Positions 46,729-58,859 of a DNA stretch of 64,000 bases are shown here, one piece after another. Under the pieces are notes generated by a model that was not told the DNA's origin, did no database searches, and worked only from the letters and a program-made list of their open reading frames with translations. The translations under genes and the position numbers were made by a program. Source of the stretch: Deroplatys truncata (Eukaryota > Arthropoda > Insecta > Mantodea > Mantidae); the NCBI GenBank assembly GCA_030765065.1, contig CM060975.1, positions 198,680,507-198,744,506 on the forward strand, read 5' to 3'. The stretch's first letter is position 1. The number at the start of each line of letters is the position of its first letter.

Positions 46729-47044
46729 TAGGACTTACACTTCCAAGGATTTAAAAGCCATTCAATGCCTTGGGTCAGTAGCCTGTCGAGGAGCAAGCAA
46801 ACTCTAGATCATAACATAACCAGGGTGGATGATGCTTGGTATGGCTGTGAAGAAGAAGGAAATGAAATGTGGTGATGAAAGGGTTGATAGTAAAATTTGC
46901 AGATCAAATTATCCATCCCAGCATTCACCTAGCGACCGAAGAAAAACCCTTTCTTACATAATGGACAATATTCCACAATTCTATCCCTATGTTGCTCAAT
47001 ACTCCCAATCATGAATGTAATTTTAACCACTAATTTTGGAAACT
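46729..47044. other. Unassigned spacer
   Basis: A 61-codon frame at 46829-47014 is not recognised. Confidence 0.4.
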
Positions 47045-47821
47045 TGAGGCAATATTTTATATCATAACATCCTGTGAATCCCAGAGTGATTGTAGTGTAA
47101 ATTAATATTTTTGTATGTACAGGATTTTAGATGTTTGTTAGCCATAAGTATTGTTAGGAAATAGGTTTACACGGCCTCACTGAAACTGACAATAGAAGTG
47201 GGTAACAATAAACCGAGGGGGTGAGTTATTTATCACTAAGAAGACACAAACAAATGATGTCAGGTTAGCGTGCCTTTTTTTAGAAATGGAGGGAATATTT
47301 TCCCTAGAGTATATATGTTAGTAGTAGTGATTGGCTGACCAAAACAGATGCTAAAGTGGGCGCGATTTGGTAACCAATAGCAGCTCTATTATAATGTTTA
47401 TGCAATTCGGAGTGAAGGAGTATATATTCTCCAGCCATAAGCAAGTGTCGTTCAGTTTGGAAGAATCTCTCACGAGGTGTACGTCGCACAGTTAGTTACA
47501 AAAAGTACGCGAAGTATTTGGTACGCGGCAACTAAAACGACTGTAGTTACATTCGGAAATATTACAGTTTCAGTTAGGCGTGTATAAATATTAAATATGT
47601 AAATTATTAATTAAGTGTGACGGCAATAAAAGTGTAGAAACAAATTTTTTTTTATCAGTGTTATCTTTTAGCAACAACTCCTTTCCGTTTACACGCCCTG
47701 CTTAGATATACTTGCTCGACTGAGTTATAATAGCTAGCCGGAGGACAATGAACCCAAATTTAAAATAATAAAACAAGAGGCACCCAGTAAATAAGATAAC
47801 ACGAGTCATGAAACTGCGACA
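47045..47821 (+). mobile_element. Solo LTR, family LTR-1, copy B (shorter 3' end)
   Basis: TGAGGCAATATTTTATATC to AACTGCGACA, flanked by AACT at 47041-47044 and 47822-47825. Homologous to copies A and C but stops about 70-120 bp before their ends. Internal features shared: GGAGTATATATTC, CGGCAATAAAAGTG, CTAGCCGGAGGACAATGAAC. Confidence 0.65.
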
Positions 47822-47825
47822 AACT

Positions 47826-48023
47826 TCAAAATCCACGATTGGTGTTTTCTTGTTTCTTTAACAAGTTCCTTAACAAGGATTCTAGTTCCTTCGTGACATT
47901 GTCACATATCAATAACTATTGAAGGAATTACTTTGCCAAGTAAAGAATTATACTACATGAGGGAATGTCTACGTTATAGAAACTGTGTCGATCCACAAAA
48001 CTCCTACCTTAGTTTGACTTACT
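47826..48023. other. Unassigned spacer
   Basis: Nothing recognised. Confidence 0.4.
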
Positions 48024-48024
48024 T

Positions 48025-48157
48025 TTGCTTTCTCTACTGCGATCACAGTAGACAGACAAGGTATTGCATTTTACTCAAAATTTTTGTACCAAGATTTGAA
48101 GGGAATTACATGTTTTGAGGCACCTTGAATAAAAAACATCATTTCTAGAAAAAGGCC

Positions 48158-48192
<35 letters not shown>

Positions 48193-48633
48193 CAGCATAA
48201 CTCAAAAACGAAAACTTGTATGAATACAAAACTTGGTGTTTAAATGTATAGGTAGTTTCTTCCAAGGATGCAACACGAAGATTTTCAAGAAAATCCCCTT
48301 ACCACAAACTACAATTTACATGGAATATTTTTCGAAATTTTTGATTTTGTAATAATTATTAACGATTTTTATTAAAATACCATATATTAAATATATTTAC
48401 ATGAAAACTGAAGTGTATGTCTTGAATTTTCAGGGAATACCGTATGAACATTTAACTATTGCTGTTTCCGTTGTATCTATAATGAAATGTGTAGGAATAT
48501 AGCTATTTCTGCAAAGGTTTATTTGGATTAAAATAAATTAGATGGAAAAACAAGCTTAGCATAACTTTTATACTCACTAATAAACGATTGAATGTAGAAA
48601 AAGTCAAGTGAATGTATCACATTAGATTTTTTC
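48025..48633 (+). repeat. HINE-like repeat, diverged, internally shortened, plus
   Basis: Starts GCTTTCTCTACTGCGATCAC, with (GT)n 48162-48189. The head/tail junction is deleted: GGGAATACCGTATGAACAT leads straight to TTAACTATTGCTGTTTCC. Ends GTATCACATTAGATTTTT. Confidence 0.78.
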
Positions 48634-48799
48634 ATCAACTGATTGTGCTGGAAAACTTAAATGATGTCCATCAGTTTTCTTCTTTCTTGAAATATGTTTA
48701 AAAATCAGTAGAGCTTCCGAAATTTTGCAAGAATACACACCTACACGGCAAGGCGTAAACAGCCGAAACCTTTATAATTTTACTCAAGAAAGGCATTAT

Positions 48800-49228
48800 G
48801 AGTTCCCATGGCTCCGCAGTAACGTGTGATGTTCACTCTCTGGGGGTCCCGGGTTGGATTCTCATTGGATCGGTCACTCTGATCTTCCGCGGTTTTCCAT
48901 GGTTGGTTGGCTAATGCTGCGGTGGATTATATAATGCCGCGAATATTCCCGACTCCCATTTCTTTTCCTGCCATCTTCAGGGTCTACGGATCAGGCGAGT
49001 GGATGTCGGGCGAGGCGTATGGAAATGTCTGCCTGCCTGATTTGCCCTGGCATTCGGTGGGGGAAGGGAGTTCAAGAAGACCTCTCCTTGGAGAAAGTGC
49101 GCCTGTGGATGGGTCAGGATGTAATATCTGGAGACGTTAGGGACACCGTCTGTCTCCGATACTGCCGCCACGGATCTAGTCTCCCTCTGCATCCTTTGCT
49201 TCAACCCTTTCTCCTGGAGGCTTCTAGA
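48800..49228 (+). repeat. SINE-C copy 2
   Basis: tRNA-like start (GGCTCCGCAGTAACG, then GTCCCGGGTTGGATTCTCA). The body CGCGGTTTTCCATGGTTGG and the distal block TATCTGGAGACGTTAGGGAC match 511-1028. GC-rich, which explains overlapping spurious frames on both strands. Confidence 0.6.
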
Positions 49229-50838
49229 AGCACAATAGGTGACTGTGCGCTTAAGTATTGAAATCCTCCGCTTCCTGATAACCATAGTGAGTTTATTCAG
49301 TTTAAAGCTCGAACTTAAGGCGTTTATATGCGAGTCAACACCAAATAATGAATTTGACTTCAGTGGAACTCAGCAACGAAATTTACGGTTTATTATCTAC
49401 CCAACACAGGACGTAGAAGAATAGATAAGGTATCTTTATTGGTGTCAAATTATGTACTACCTCCTACTCCCTTCATTGTCAGTCGGCTAATGGAAATTAG
49501 AACATCTTATACAACACTCGGCATGGAATATTCGTGAGATAGCCCACCGGAGAAGTGCGCTGAATGTCTACTGCGCCGATGACATCACTCGACAGCAGGG
49601 TCATTTTTACCAATGAAGAAGACGGCAGGCACCTCCCGGGGCCAGCAAAACAACGGCAAACATACTTCGACAGCCGCTGAGACAAGCATGGAGTTAACGT
49701 AGTGACACGTCCTACATCGTGTAGCGAGGGTAGGCAAAATTCAACATTTCGGAATAATCTAAACTCTTGCTATTATACTCAAAATTCTCCTTTCATGTTC
49801 TGCGCTATTGAATATTAGTATGAGGCATACATTTTTAAGTATGTCACGAGTATTAAATTTGTACCATTCAAAGTGTGGTACAGAAAGCAAAGAACTTTTA
49901 ATGGTTAGCTTTTTTAAAATCTTTACTGTTATAGCTGACAAGTGAAAACGAGAAATGTACTAAGTCAAATCAAAGTTTTAGACTTATTTGAATTATATTC
50001 AAAATGCCAATATATGTTTATTACGAAAGTTTAAAATATTGTAATAAAGTAACATATTATTGACTTTTCTTTGTAGCGTTTGCCTAAACATTCCTTCATA
50101 GTATACCTTTACTTCGCACTTAGGATACTACACCGTCTGGGCAGACAATAAAGGTCAAACTTCGGCACTGTTATTTAAGCTTACTATAATTATTGTGAAT
50201 TCAACATTATAAAAATTATAGTGGATAATGTGGGTTATGTGGGATTTTCTCTCGCTTTAGTGCAAATATGGTAGCAGTTGCGTAAAGTATAATATAAATC
50301 TCTCTATCCTTACAATTATTAACGTTATTGCACAAATACTTAGCCCATGGTTCACTGATCGTACCTGCTGTTTAAGATACAAGATAAAGGCGAGAAAAGA
50401 AATAAAAGAGAGAGAAAAAGATACAAATCAAATGCCTCTGACAACTGAATAAATTTTATCTGTCTCCGCGCACTTTAGCTAAGTAATTGCCCATCTTTTA
50501 CCAGGTTCTCTGGTCAGCCAGTAGATCCCAACATACCAATCTCCATCTAGCAGAATTAGAGAATTTTTCTTCTAGTACAATTGTTGGCTGTTTTACCCAT
50601 TGTGCGCATTCTGCCAAAATGAATTCCCAGTCTTCATCCAAAACACAGATTGGTGAAGGGAATTAATATGGGTTGGAGTGTCAACTTGAAGTAAAATAAG
50701 GATTGGAGTGGGTTAATGTTGTAGATGTCGCAGCTGGCTCCTGGTGGATGCTCTCGAAGATCTTGTAGATACAGAGGCTGTTAAATTAGTATTGAAATTT
50801 ATTTCTAATGCGGTAGAATTTAGTTTTAGTGAATGATT
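49229..50838. other. Unassigned stretch
   Basis: No shared repeat or protein-like frame that I can support in this 1.6 kb. Confidence 0.45.
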
Positions 50839-51655
50839 TTTACTTCCTGTACTATGCATAGTAAGTAGGGGAAGTATTGCATTCCACCCAAAAATCTGAT
50901 ATCGGGATTTCACCTGAAATACATGTTTCAAGGTGCCCTGAATCCAAATAAAGCATTTTGGAAACATGTCCGTGTGTGTATTTGTCTGTCTGTGAACAGC
51001 ACATCAAAAATGAAAGGTCGGATAAATAGCAAACTTGGTATTTGAGATTAGTATATTCCAAGGATGCGACACGAAGATTTTCAAGAAAATCCCCCCAACC
51101 CAGACTACCCTTTACATGGAACAGTTTTCGAAAATTTTGATTTTCTCACAAATGGCTCCAACAATTTTGATTAAAATATCATGCATTTAAGATACTCTTA
51201 TGACAAATGGAATGTATATCTTGAATTTTCTGAGAAAGTCTCCAAAAGTCCTCTTCATTCTGAATGACTTTCACATAACTGATAAACCGTAAGACGGAGA
51301 CAAAAGTTTACTAAAGAAAAAATGTAGATCTCGTTAAAACACACAGTTTGTCATATGCAGTTATTATTTTAAATTTCCCAACATATTTTTTGTCAAACTG
51401 GAATTCGTTTGTTTTTTGGTGTGTCCTGAACATTCAAAGAGAATGGAATGCTCCATATAGCAAACAGCTCTTAAAAGATTTGAGTATTGCTTAAAGCCTA
51501 CCATAGTCCCCTTGCACATACAAGAAAATTAGCAGCAAGATAACTTCTGCAAATGTTTATCTCCACTAATATTAAGTAGATGGAGAATAAGCGTTTGTAA
51601 AATGGCTTGTACAAGAGCAGAGAAGGTTATGTGAGTACAACACATCGGAATTTTA
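50839..51655 (+). repeat. HINE-like repeat, moderately diverged single copy, plus
   Basis: Starts TACTTCCTGTACTATGCATA, short (GT)n at 50971-50990, head and one tail. Ends GAGCAGAGAAGGTTATGTGA, ACACATCGGAATTTTATT. Confidence 0.85.
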
Positions 51656-51818
51656 TTCATTAGTTACTGTGAATGCTATTCTGTGTGCAACGCGTAGCAT
51701 AATGTTTGTTTCTGTCCGTTATATTTTAAGAAATATTTAAAATATTTCTAGCTCTTATTTGAGACAATATCGGCTCTTATCTCAAGCTTACCGTGTTTGT
51801 AAGGCAAGATATTTATTA

Positions 51819-53220
51819 CACTGCCGTTTGTGAAAATTGCAACACCAAGAAAATTCTCCGAATAACTCCAAACTTAGTGGAAGTGTAGAAGTGTGTGCGA
51901 GGAATAGGTGATTAGGTTTGCAGAGAGATGGGGTACATTTAGCTCCAGCAGAGCCCTCTTGTGTCGGTCCGACAAGGTCAGTGTTGCGCCCAGTGTAGTC
52001 AGTGCAGAGCTGTCAAACATGGTGGAAACAATAAAGTGAGAGTCAGTATGCCTCGTCGACGTCAAAGGGAGCCACATCGGCATGTGAGTGAGTTCGAACG
52101 GGGCAGAATGATCGGTCTCCGGGAAGCGGGTTTGTTATACCGTGGCATTTCGGCTCATACAGGGCATGCTGCTACGGCAGTGATGCGTGTGTGGAAGCAG
52201 TGGATAGATGAAGGTCTACGCAGCGAAGAGCGGGTACTGGACCACGGAACATGACCACAGCGCGGGATGACCGTCATCTTCTCCGCATGGTCATAACGGA
52301 GCGTACAGCTTCATCCACAATGTTGGCTCGACGCTGGAGTACTGCAATAGTTGAGAAGCTGTCTGCATCAACGGTTCGTCGCCATCTGCTGCAGGTAGGA
52401 CTGGTTGCATGCATGCCATTACGTCGGCTTCCATTGTCCAGAAACTACAAGCTCATCCGACTGTAATGGGCACGTGAACACCGTCACTGGGGGGCTGAGT
52501 GGAAAAATATGGTCTTTTCGGACGAGTCCCGCTTCAACGTGTCCTACAGTGATGGCCGCATACGTGTCCAGCGGTACCGTGGTGAGCGCAACCTGGAGGG
52601 ATATGTTGAGCGGCATAGTGGACAAACACCAGGTGTGATGGTTTGGGGCGCCATTGGTTACAACAACCGATCTCACCTCCTACGAATTGAGGGCACTTTG
52701 AACAGCAACCAGTACCTAACGGTAGTTGTAGAGCCTGATGTACTGTCCCTGCTTCAGGCATCTCCACAGGCCACATTTCAACAGGACAACGCCCGGTCAC
52801 ACATTGCGAGGAATGTACAAACCTTCTTCGAAGAGCGACGGGTACTATTGCTTCCCTGGCCTGCACGTTCGCCTGATATGTCGCCCATTGACCATGTCTT
52901 TGATATGGTTGGTCGGCACCTGGTGCGTCACGGTCCTCCAGTAACCAGTGTCACGGATTTGTGGGCTCGAATACAAACTGCGTGGAGGGAAATCCCTCAG
53001 GAATTTATTCAGAACCTTTCTGATTCAATACCTTGGCGTATAGCAGCTCTAATTGCAGCGCATGGAGGGCACACCTAATACTGAATATTAGGGCTCAAAG
53101 GTCATGTATACATTTGAAAAGTTTATCATTTGTTACGTGTCATATACCTAACCTGTGGTATTAAATTTATTGAATTCATGCGTTTCCTTCTTGGAGTTGC
53201 AATTTCCACAAACGGTAGTG
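51819..53220 (+). mobile_element. Tc1-like transposon, copy 2 (different family)
   Basis: Left end CACTGCCGTTTGTGAAAATT and inverted right end CACTACCGTTTGTGGAAATT, then GCAAC(A/T)CCAAGAA on both. TA duplications at 51817-51818 and 53221-53222. 1402 bp. Terminal sequence is unlike copy 1, so it is a separate lineage. Confidence 0.93.
52048..53078 (+). pseudogene. Tc1-like transposase with DD34D, inactivated
   Basis: Starts at ATG 52048 (MPRRRQREPHRHVSEFERG). The N-terminal helix-turn-helix (RGRMIGLREAGLLYRGISAH) is followed by a frame change near 52235-52250. It continues with TTARDDRHLLRMVITERTAS and an in-frame TAA at 52464-52466 (RL*WAREHRHW). The catalytic part from 52509 is open for 189 codons: VFSDESRFN, TFQQDNARSH, and SPDMSPIDHVFD. 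The last acidic residue is D (GAC) instead of E, 34 residues after the second D, and the following W is F. Ends TAA at 53076-53078. One frameshift and one stop are enough to kill it. Confidence 0.92.
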
Positions 53221-53222
53221 TA

Positions 53223-54104
53223 TTTAAATAATTATTTCAATAGGTAAATTTTCATTATAGTGTGTTTTATTTTACTTTTCAATATGCTTTAATGACGAAC
53301 AGGATATGATATTTGAATTAAATATTTACTTACATTTATGCCTTACTTTCTTGTGGACTTTCTTTGTGTTATAATAATCAATGCTCTGTTATTTACTGTG
53401 AGAATACTTGGTTATTCGTGTAGCGAATTATTACACTTCTTTCGCTTTCCCTATAAGCGTCTCCTTCCTGAGTGAAAATCTTTCTATCAATCCTAATAGT
53501 TGAATGCTGTTTATTTAAGTGATCGTAAAACAAATTCATACGATACATTCTTGTATAGAATAAATAATACATTGATAAAAATAACGTGTTTACAATCATA
53601 TTATATATAAAGCATATTTCTACGTAAATTCTTGCTTTTTGTCACACATTTTGTATTATCAAAATAATATTTTATTGCGAAGTAAATCTTTCTCGCTCAC
53701 TTTATTATCGTATTTTCAACGTTATTCCATTCCCTTATCTCTTCTGTTAGCAATAAATAAAATTGCAACCGATAATTCAAAATACACAAATGTTCATCGC
53801 AAAGTTTATAACATAAATGGTGTTTAAAAACAATAATACAGTAATACTTGTGATACACAGTGCATACATAAATATACAATACACGAAACTCCTTATCCAT
53901 TCCAGCGGATTTCCGTTTTAGCATCCCTTAGCAAGTTTTAGCAATTTGGACCATTTAAGTTGATACTGTACAATATCTCCAAACGTAAGCGTTAAAGAAA
54001 GAAATGTCTTGAATAAAAGTTATTTCCATTAGTCGTGTTTTGTTTGGAGGACTTGTGATGGTCATTTTAGTGTCAATTTAAATTGAACCTAATTGTAGGA
54101 TCCC
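53223..54104. other. Unassigned AT-rich stretch
   Basis: No recognised content. Confidence 0.45.
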
Positions 54105-54106
54105 AT

Positions 54107-55711
54107 TTAAAAAAAATCTGATGTGTTACACTCACATGACATTCTCTACTCTGCACAAACTATTTTTACAAACGCTTATTCTCCATATGCTTCATTTTAA
54201 TCGAGATGTAAATCTTATTACTAATTTTCTTGTAGGTGCAAGGGGAATATGGTAGTATTCAAGCGATAGCCAAATCTTTTAAGAGCTGGTTGCTATGTGG
54301 CGCATTCCTTTCTCTTTGTATGTCCAGGACATAAACAAAATGAATAAGGAATTCCCATTTGAGAAAAAGTATTGGAAAATTTAAGGGAATAACAAGCAAT
54401 ATCTCGAAAATGGTTCACTCAACAGCAAAAATGCGTATGACATAAATTGCGTATTTGACGCAGTAATTTGTATCACAAATTATGTAAATGTAAAGAGTGA
54501 TTATAGTGTGAATGTGCATTATTGTTTGACATTGATTTGAGATGTTTGTTGATTGTAATTATTGTTGCGAAGTGGGTTTATACGGCCTTACTGAAACTGA
54601 CAATAATAGCGTGCAATAATGTAGCGAGGGGGTGAGCTGTTTATCATTATTAGAGACGAGCAAATGACGTAATATTGGCGCGTTTTTCTTAGGAATTTGC
54701 TGGAACATTTTCCCTAGAGCATATGTTTTCGTAATTTTCATTGGATATAAAAATAGACGCTAATGTTGGCGCGTTTTATTAACCAATAGCAGCTCGGTTA
54801 TAATCTTTAGGCATATCGGGGTGTGGGAGTATAAAAAGAGCTAAGTCAGAGGTAGATCCCTACAGTCCATCGGAAACATTTGTACATTACACGTCGTCTC
54901 CAGTCCATCGGAAACATTTGCGCATTACACGTCGCTGAATTCAACGAAAGCAGTCATGGTGAATACAGAGCATAGTTTATCGATTTCGCAGGTTACGCGT
55001 AGCAAAGTTCTGAAAAATCTCAAGTGTCGTAAAGTTCATTACACAAAAAGTTGAAGTTTGCGAATTAATAATGTGCAGTAAAGAAGTTATTATAACAGTT
55101 TCAGTTTGGCGAGTGTCACGATTAATAGGTGACAGTGAATAATGTGTTAAGTAAATAAAAAGTGTAAAACAAATCCTTTCATCAGTGTTATCTTTGGATA
55201 AAAGCTCCTTTCCGTTTACACGCCTGTATAAGATAAGTGCTCGACCAAAAAAGATCATAGCTAGCCGGAGGACAGTGAACCCAAAATTAAATACAATAAT
55301 AGGCGCTCATTAAAAGATAACACGAAGTGACCGTGACAAATTGTCTTTTATACGTGCGGCAAATAAACAGTAGCATTCTTTAAAAGAAACACTAATACCG
55401 CCACAAATTGGCTACCACAACGTGGAGCTTTCAAACTTAACAAAGACATACCCTCACATATTTTAACGCGATCTTCATTTTTTGTGCAGTATCTTCTTCG
55501 TGTCGTATCTCTGGAGCATACTGAACCTAAATACCAAGTTTGGTGTTTATCCGACTGTTCGTTTCTAGGTTATGCTGTTCACAGACACCACATGTTTGCC
55601 TTTTTTGGATTCAGGGTGTCTCAAAATATATATTTCCGGTGAAATCTCGGTATCGAATTTTTGGGTGGAATGCAATATTTCCCCTGCTTCCTATACGTAG
55701 TAGAGAAAGTA
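54107..55711 (-). repeat. HINE-like repeat, minus, split by LTR-1 copy C
   Basis: Left part 54107-54455 (AAAAAATCTGATGTGTTACA to AAATTGCGTATT), right part 55459-55711 (TATTTTAACGCGATC to CGTAGTAGAGAAAGTAAA). Joining them through the shared TATT restores the family sequence at this place. The right part also has an internal deletion near 55490. Confidence 0.85.
54456..55458 (+). mobile_element. Solo LTR, family LTR-1, copy C
   Basis: TGACGCAGTAATTTG to ACCCTCACA, 1003 bp, flanked by TATT (54452-54455 and 55459-55462). The target is known because the host repeat is known: the HINE-like sequence reads through without it in other copies. TATA box GGGAGTATAAAAAGAGC near 54826. Downstream a ~38-bp unit (CAGTCCATCGGAAACATTTG) is repeated. 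Confidence 0.82.
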
Positions 55712-56214
55712 AAAATTAAACCGACCTAAAATGACCATCATAAAGATTCTCCAAACAAAACACAACTAGTGGCACTTACTTTCCCCCATAAAATCAAGCA
55801 ACTTTTATTCAAGACATTTCTTTCTACAACGCTTAATTTTGGAGATATTGTACGATTTCAATTTAAATGGTCCACTCTATGCATGCCTCCTTATCCTATG
55901 CCATGCTGACAAATTATATGCTGGGTAAATGTTTTGTGTTTAACGTCAATATCCTTTAAAGAGACAAGGACATGGATTTACGTTATATGGGCGGCGTTGG
56001 AACGTATTTTATATTTGGTTGTCTTATATATTATGACGTACAAACTATTCCAATTTTGCGTGGAATGTTATCATGTCATAGTTACTGAGTAAACAACAGT
56101 CTCACACCATAAAGATCAGTACTTAGAGGCTCGTTTATATCTAACAAGTAGTACGAGTGGAGTGATATTACAACTCGTAACTTAGGTTCGTCATCAATAA
56201 CTTAGTTTTTATCT
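55712..56214. other. Unassigned stretch
   Basis: Nothing recognised. Confidence 0.4.
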
Positions 56215-57195
56215 TGCTTTTCTAAGGCAGGTATAAAACTTCATTATTAGGGTATCACCAAAAACATACATTTAGAGGTTTCCGGAAAAAAAAACTTTTT
56301 AGAAAAATGTATGTTGGTTGTTTTCTTTTTTGCATCTCTCTCATTATTTCTTTCTTTCTTCCTTCCCTCTTTTATCAGTTTATTATTTTTTGTATGTACC
56401 GTCTGTGAGCAGTATAAATCAGAAATAAGAGTCTGATAAACGGTAAACTTCGTGCTTAATCAAACATCTTTGGACGTAAGGTAAAGTTTTATAATGAACT
56501 TCCGCCATTACAAGTAACCCTTGCCTTATTACTGTAACCAATGTTACACTTAGTTACTTTTAGCGCACACTCGGGACACAACACAATTGATCCGTCGAAT
56601 CACAATTCACAGCTGAGCTGCTGGGTCACAACTGAACTGCACTTTCGCTGTCCACTTTTCACTTCGACACTTCTTAATTGACTGAACTCCAATTCGGGCA
56701 AGAGCAGTCCCTTATATACTCCCTAAATTCAAAGCAGAAGGTTCTAGAGTGAGAGGATACTAGAACATGCCGAAAGGAATATTCTCGGACAGGTAAGTGG
56801 CACACAATGGCTAATGTTCCACACTAGCTATTGTTCCGACAGCCGGTCGAAGGCCTCGCCCAGGTGGCGGCCGAGTAGCATTTATAGACGGCCAACAGCT
56901 AGCCTTGCGCGCGCGTTCGCATTATTTATTTTGTCATATTCTAAGCATTTAAATTTAAGCTTCATAAGTTTGAAATATTAGCAAGGTAAAATATAGCTAG
57001 TAAATTTTCTGTAAATAGCCGGTGAAAAAATCTTCCTACTTTTACAATGATCTGTAATTGGGTAACTAGTAGAGATAGATCAACACTTACTAAGGAAATG
57101 AATAAGATATTCTTAAACTTTAGAAATAATTTCAAATAGAAGCATTTCTGATATTAGACATTTACGAAATATTCACTGGTTGTTATGTATTGTTC
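56215..57195 (+). repeat. HINE-like repeat, very old plus copy split by an LTR
   Basis: Weak but ordered landmarks: ACATACATTTAGAGG, GTCTGTGAGCAGTATAAATC, GATAAACGGTAAACTTCGTG, then after the LTR TTTTGTCATATTCTAAGC, TTCTGTAAATAGCCGGTG and AGTAGAGATAGATCAACAC. Boundaries are approximate. Confidence 0.5.
56533..56921 (-). mobile_element. Solo LTR, family LTR-4, copy B
   Basis: TGTAACCAATGTTACAC to GCGCGCGTTCGCA, homologous to 43755-44168 (ATCCGTCGAATCACA, CTGTTGTTCC-like, GTTCCGACAGCCGGTCGA). TTAC precedes and TTAT follows. The minus strand has GGGAGTATATAAGGGAC near 56710 as a TATA box. Confidence 0.72.
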
Positions 57196-58647
57196 TACTA
57201 TTTTAAATTGCAAGCTTTATAGTGTTAAAGTGGTTACCCTTTAGTTTTTCACGAGTTTCATACAAAGAGAAGGCAATATCAAAGCTAGCACATACAGTTG
57301 TGTCTCAATTTCCTCTATGCCGCTGTGTGCCCAATTTTTTTTTCATGGTTTTCTCAAATGGAGAGATGGAGTGGCTGGAGGGCATGCTTCCCAAGGCGGT
57401 TCCAGCCCCTGGGTGAGTCCGTCTTTTTGATTTGATGCCAAATGTCTGGCACTCCAACATTAGCCTATGAACACAGGTCGTTTTCACGCTCAGAAACGAA
57501 GGAAAAGGGATGAAAAAGACACATTAAGTAGAGTGCTAAAACCAGATAAGACGCATGGCAAAGGGGGTTTATTATTTTCTTACCAACCACTGTGCATTAT
57601 ATCAGCATGATTCCATGCACTCGACTGTAATGTTTTCTATAAATTCTTTTCAGAATTAGAGATTAAAACCTGATCACCAGCAAACATAAATGTGAGAGTA
57701 AACTCGTATCCCCAAAAGATTATATAACTAGATACATAAATACACCATTTATTGTAACAGTGCCAATTATTGTGAATGTATGAAAAGCGGGTAGTGCTAC
57801 CTGAGATAGGCGATGTCATATCTCAGCAGCATATCTTTCCCAGCGCAGCAAGCCACTGCTCCCAGCGGAGATTTCGTCGAGTTGGCCGTAAGCTCCAGGG
57901 ACATTCTGGAGAAGACTGGACCCTGGAACAGGGGCTGGGGGAGCGAGACTACCACTATAAATATGAAATGTCGTAATTTTCCTAATGGAAGTTTACATAT
58001 TCAAAGTGAAGGCGCAAAGAGGACGCCATTTCTTTTTCTCTCGGAAAGGTGTGTATAAAAACGAACAAGGGGGAGGAGAAAGATTTTTTTTCTCTACCTG
58101 ATGCGAGGGTTTAAAGCTAAATGGAGGTGTCATTTGTTTTTCTCTAAATCGCAATGTCAGAAGCCGTTTCTCACTTGTACGAAGCAACGTGTAACATGGA
58201 TTGTAGAAGTTCAAAGAGACACGACCCAATCCCTATGGCAGCGTCATTCATTACTTGAAGCTGAACAAAAAATATAAACCTGGGGCTCCTTAACATCAAA
58301 TGGTCGATTTTCCTAATTGCCCTACTGGAGAAAAGTAAAATGTGAAGAGTGGAGGCATGTATGAAATTTTCTTTGAGGCTTTACAGGGCTGTAAAAATTA
58401 TAGGCTCTGACTCGAACTTTGGGCTGAAGAATGAGATGATCTTATAGTTTGCACAAAAACCATTAGCTTAATTGGCATTTCTTGCATACGATAGGTTCTT
58501 GCTTTCTGTTTCAGGCTTCTAGGCTATAGAAAATTATGCACTGTAGCCAAGATGTCGATATTAGGTTTTCACTGGAAAGGCATGCTTAATGGCATTCTAA
58601 AACATCATTTTGTGAGGTCAAAAAGCTGTCGTGTGTGGGCGGGTATG

Positions 58648-58681
<34 letters not shown>

Positions 58682-58858
58682 TGTATGTATGTATGTATAC
58701 TTCAAAACTTTAATTAAATGTTATAAACTGTTAACACTTATATAACACATAAGATATGTTTCTTGCATTTTCGATAAAATGCATATGAAGACCAAATAGA
58801 AAGAACAAGCCAATTAATGCTTTCGATAAAAATTAGATATCCATACCCTCTGTTTTTT
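57196..58858. other. Unassigned stretch with a GC-rich block and (ATGT)n
   Basis: 57775-57950 is GC-rich (TCCCAGCGCAGCAAGCCACT, GGGGCTGGGGGAGCGAGAC) and unlike its flanks. It may be an unrecognised LTR or SINE. No gene is supportable. Confidence 0.4.
58643..58698. repeat. (ATGT)n microsatellite
   Basis: About 13 TATG/ATGT units. Confidence 0.95.
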
Positions 58859-58859
58859 T

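Noticed and set aside
48907-49285. Overlapping frames on both strands near 49 kb as genes
   Set aside because: They fall in the GC-rich body of a SINE, where few stop codons occur by chance.
55400-55430. Primer-binding site directly after a 5' LTR at TTGGCTACCACAACGTGGAGC
   Set aside because: The TATT duplication shows that the inserted unit continues to 55458, so the block lies inside the insertion. It may still be leader sequence, which is noted as a finding for copy B.
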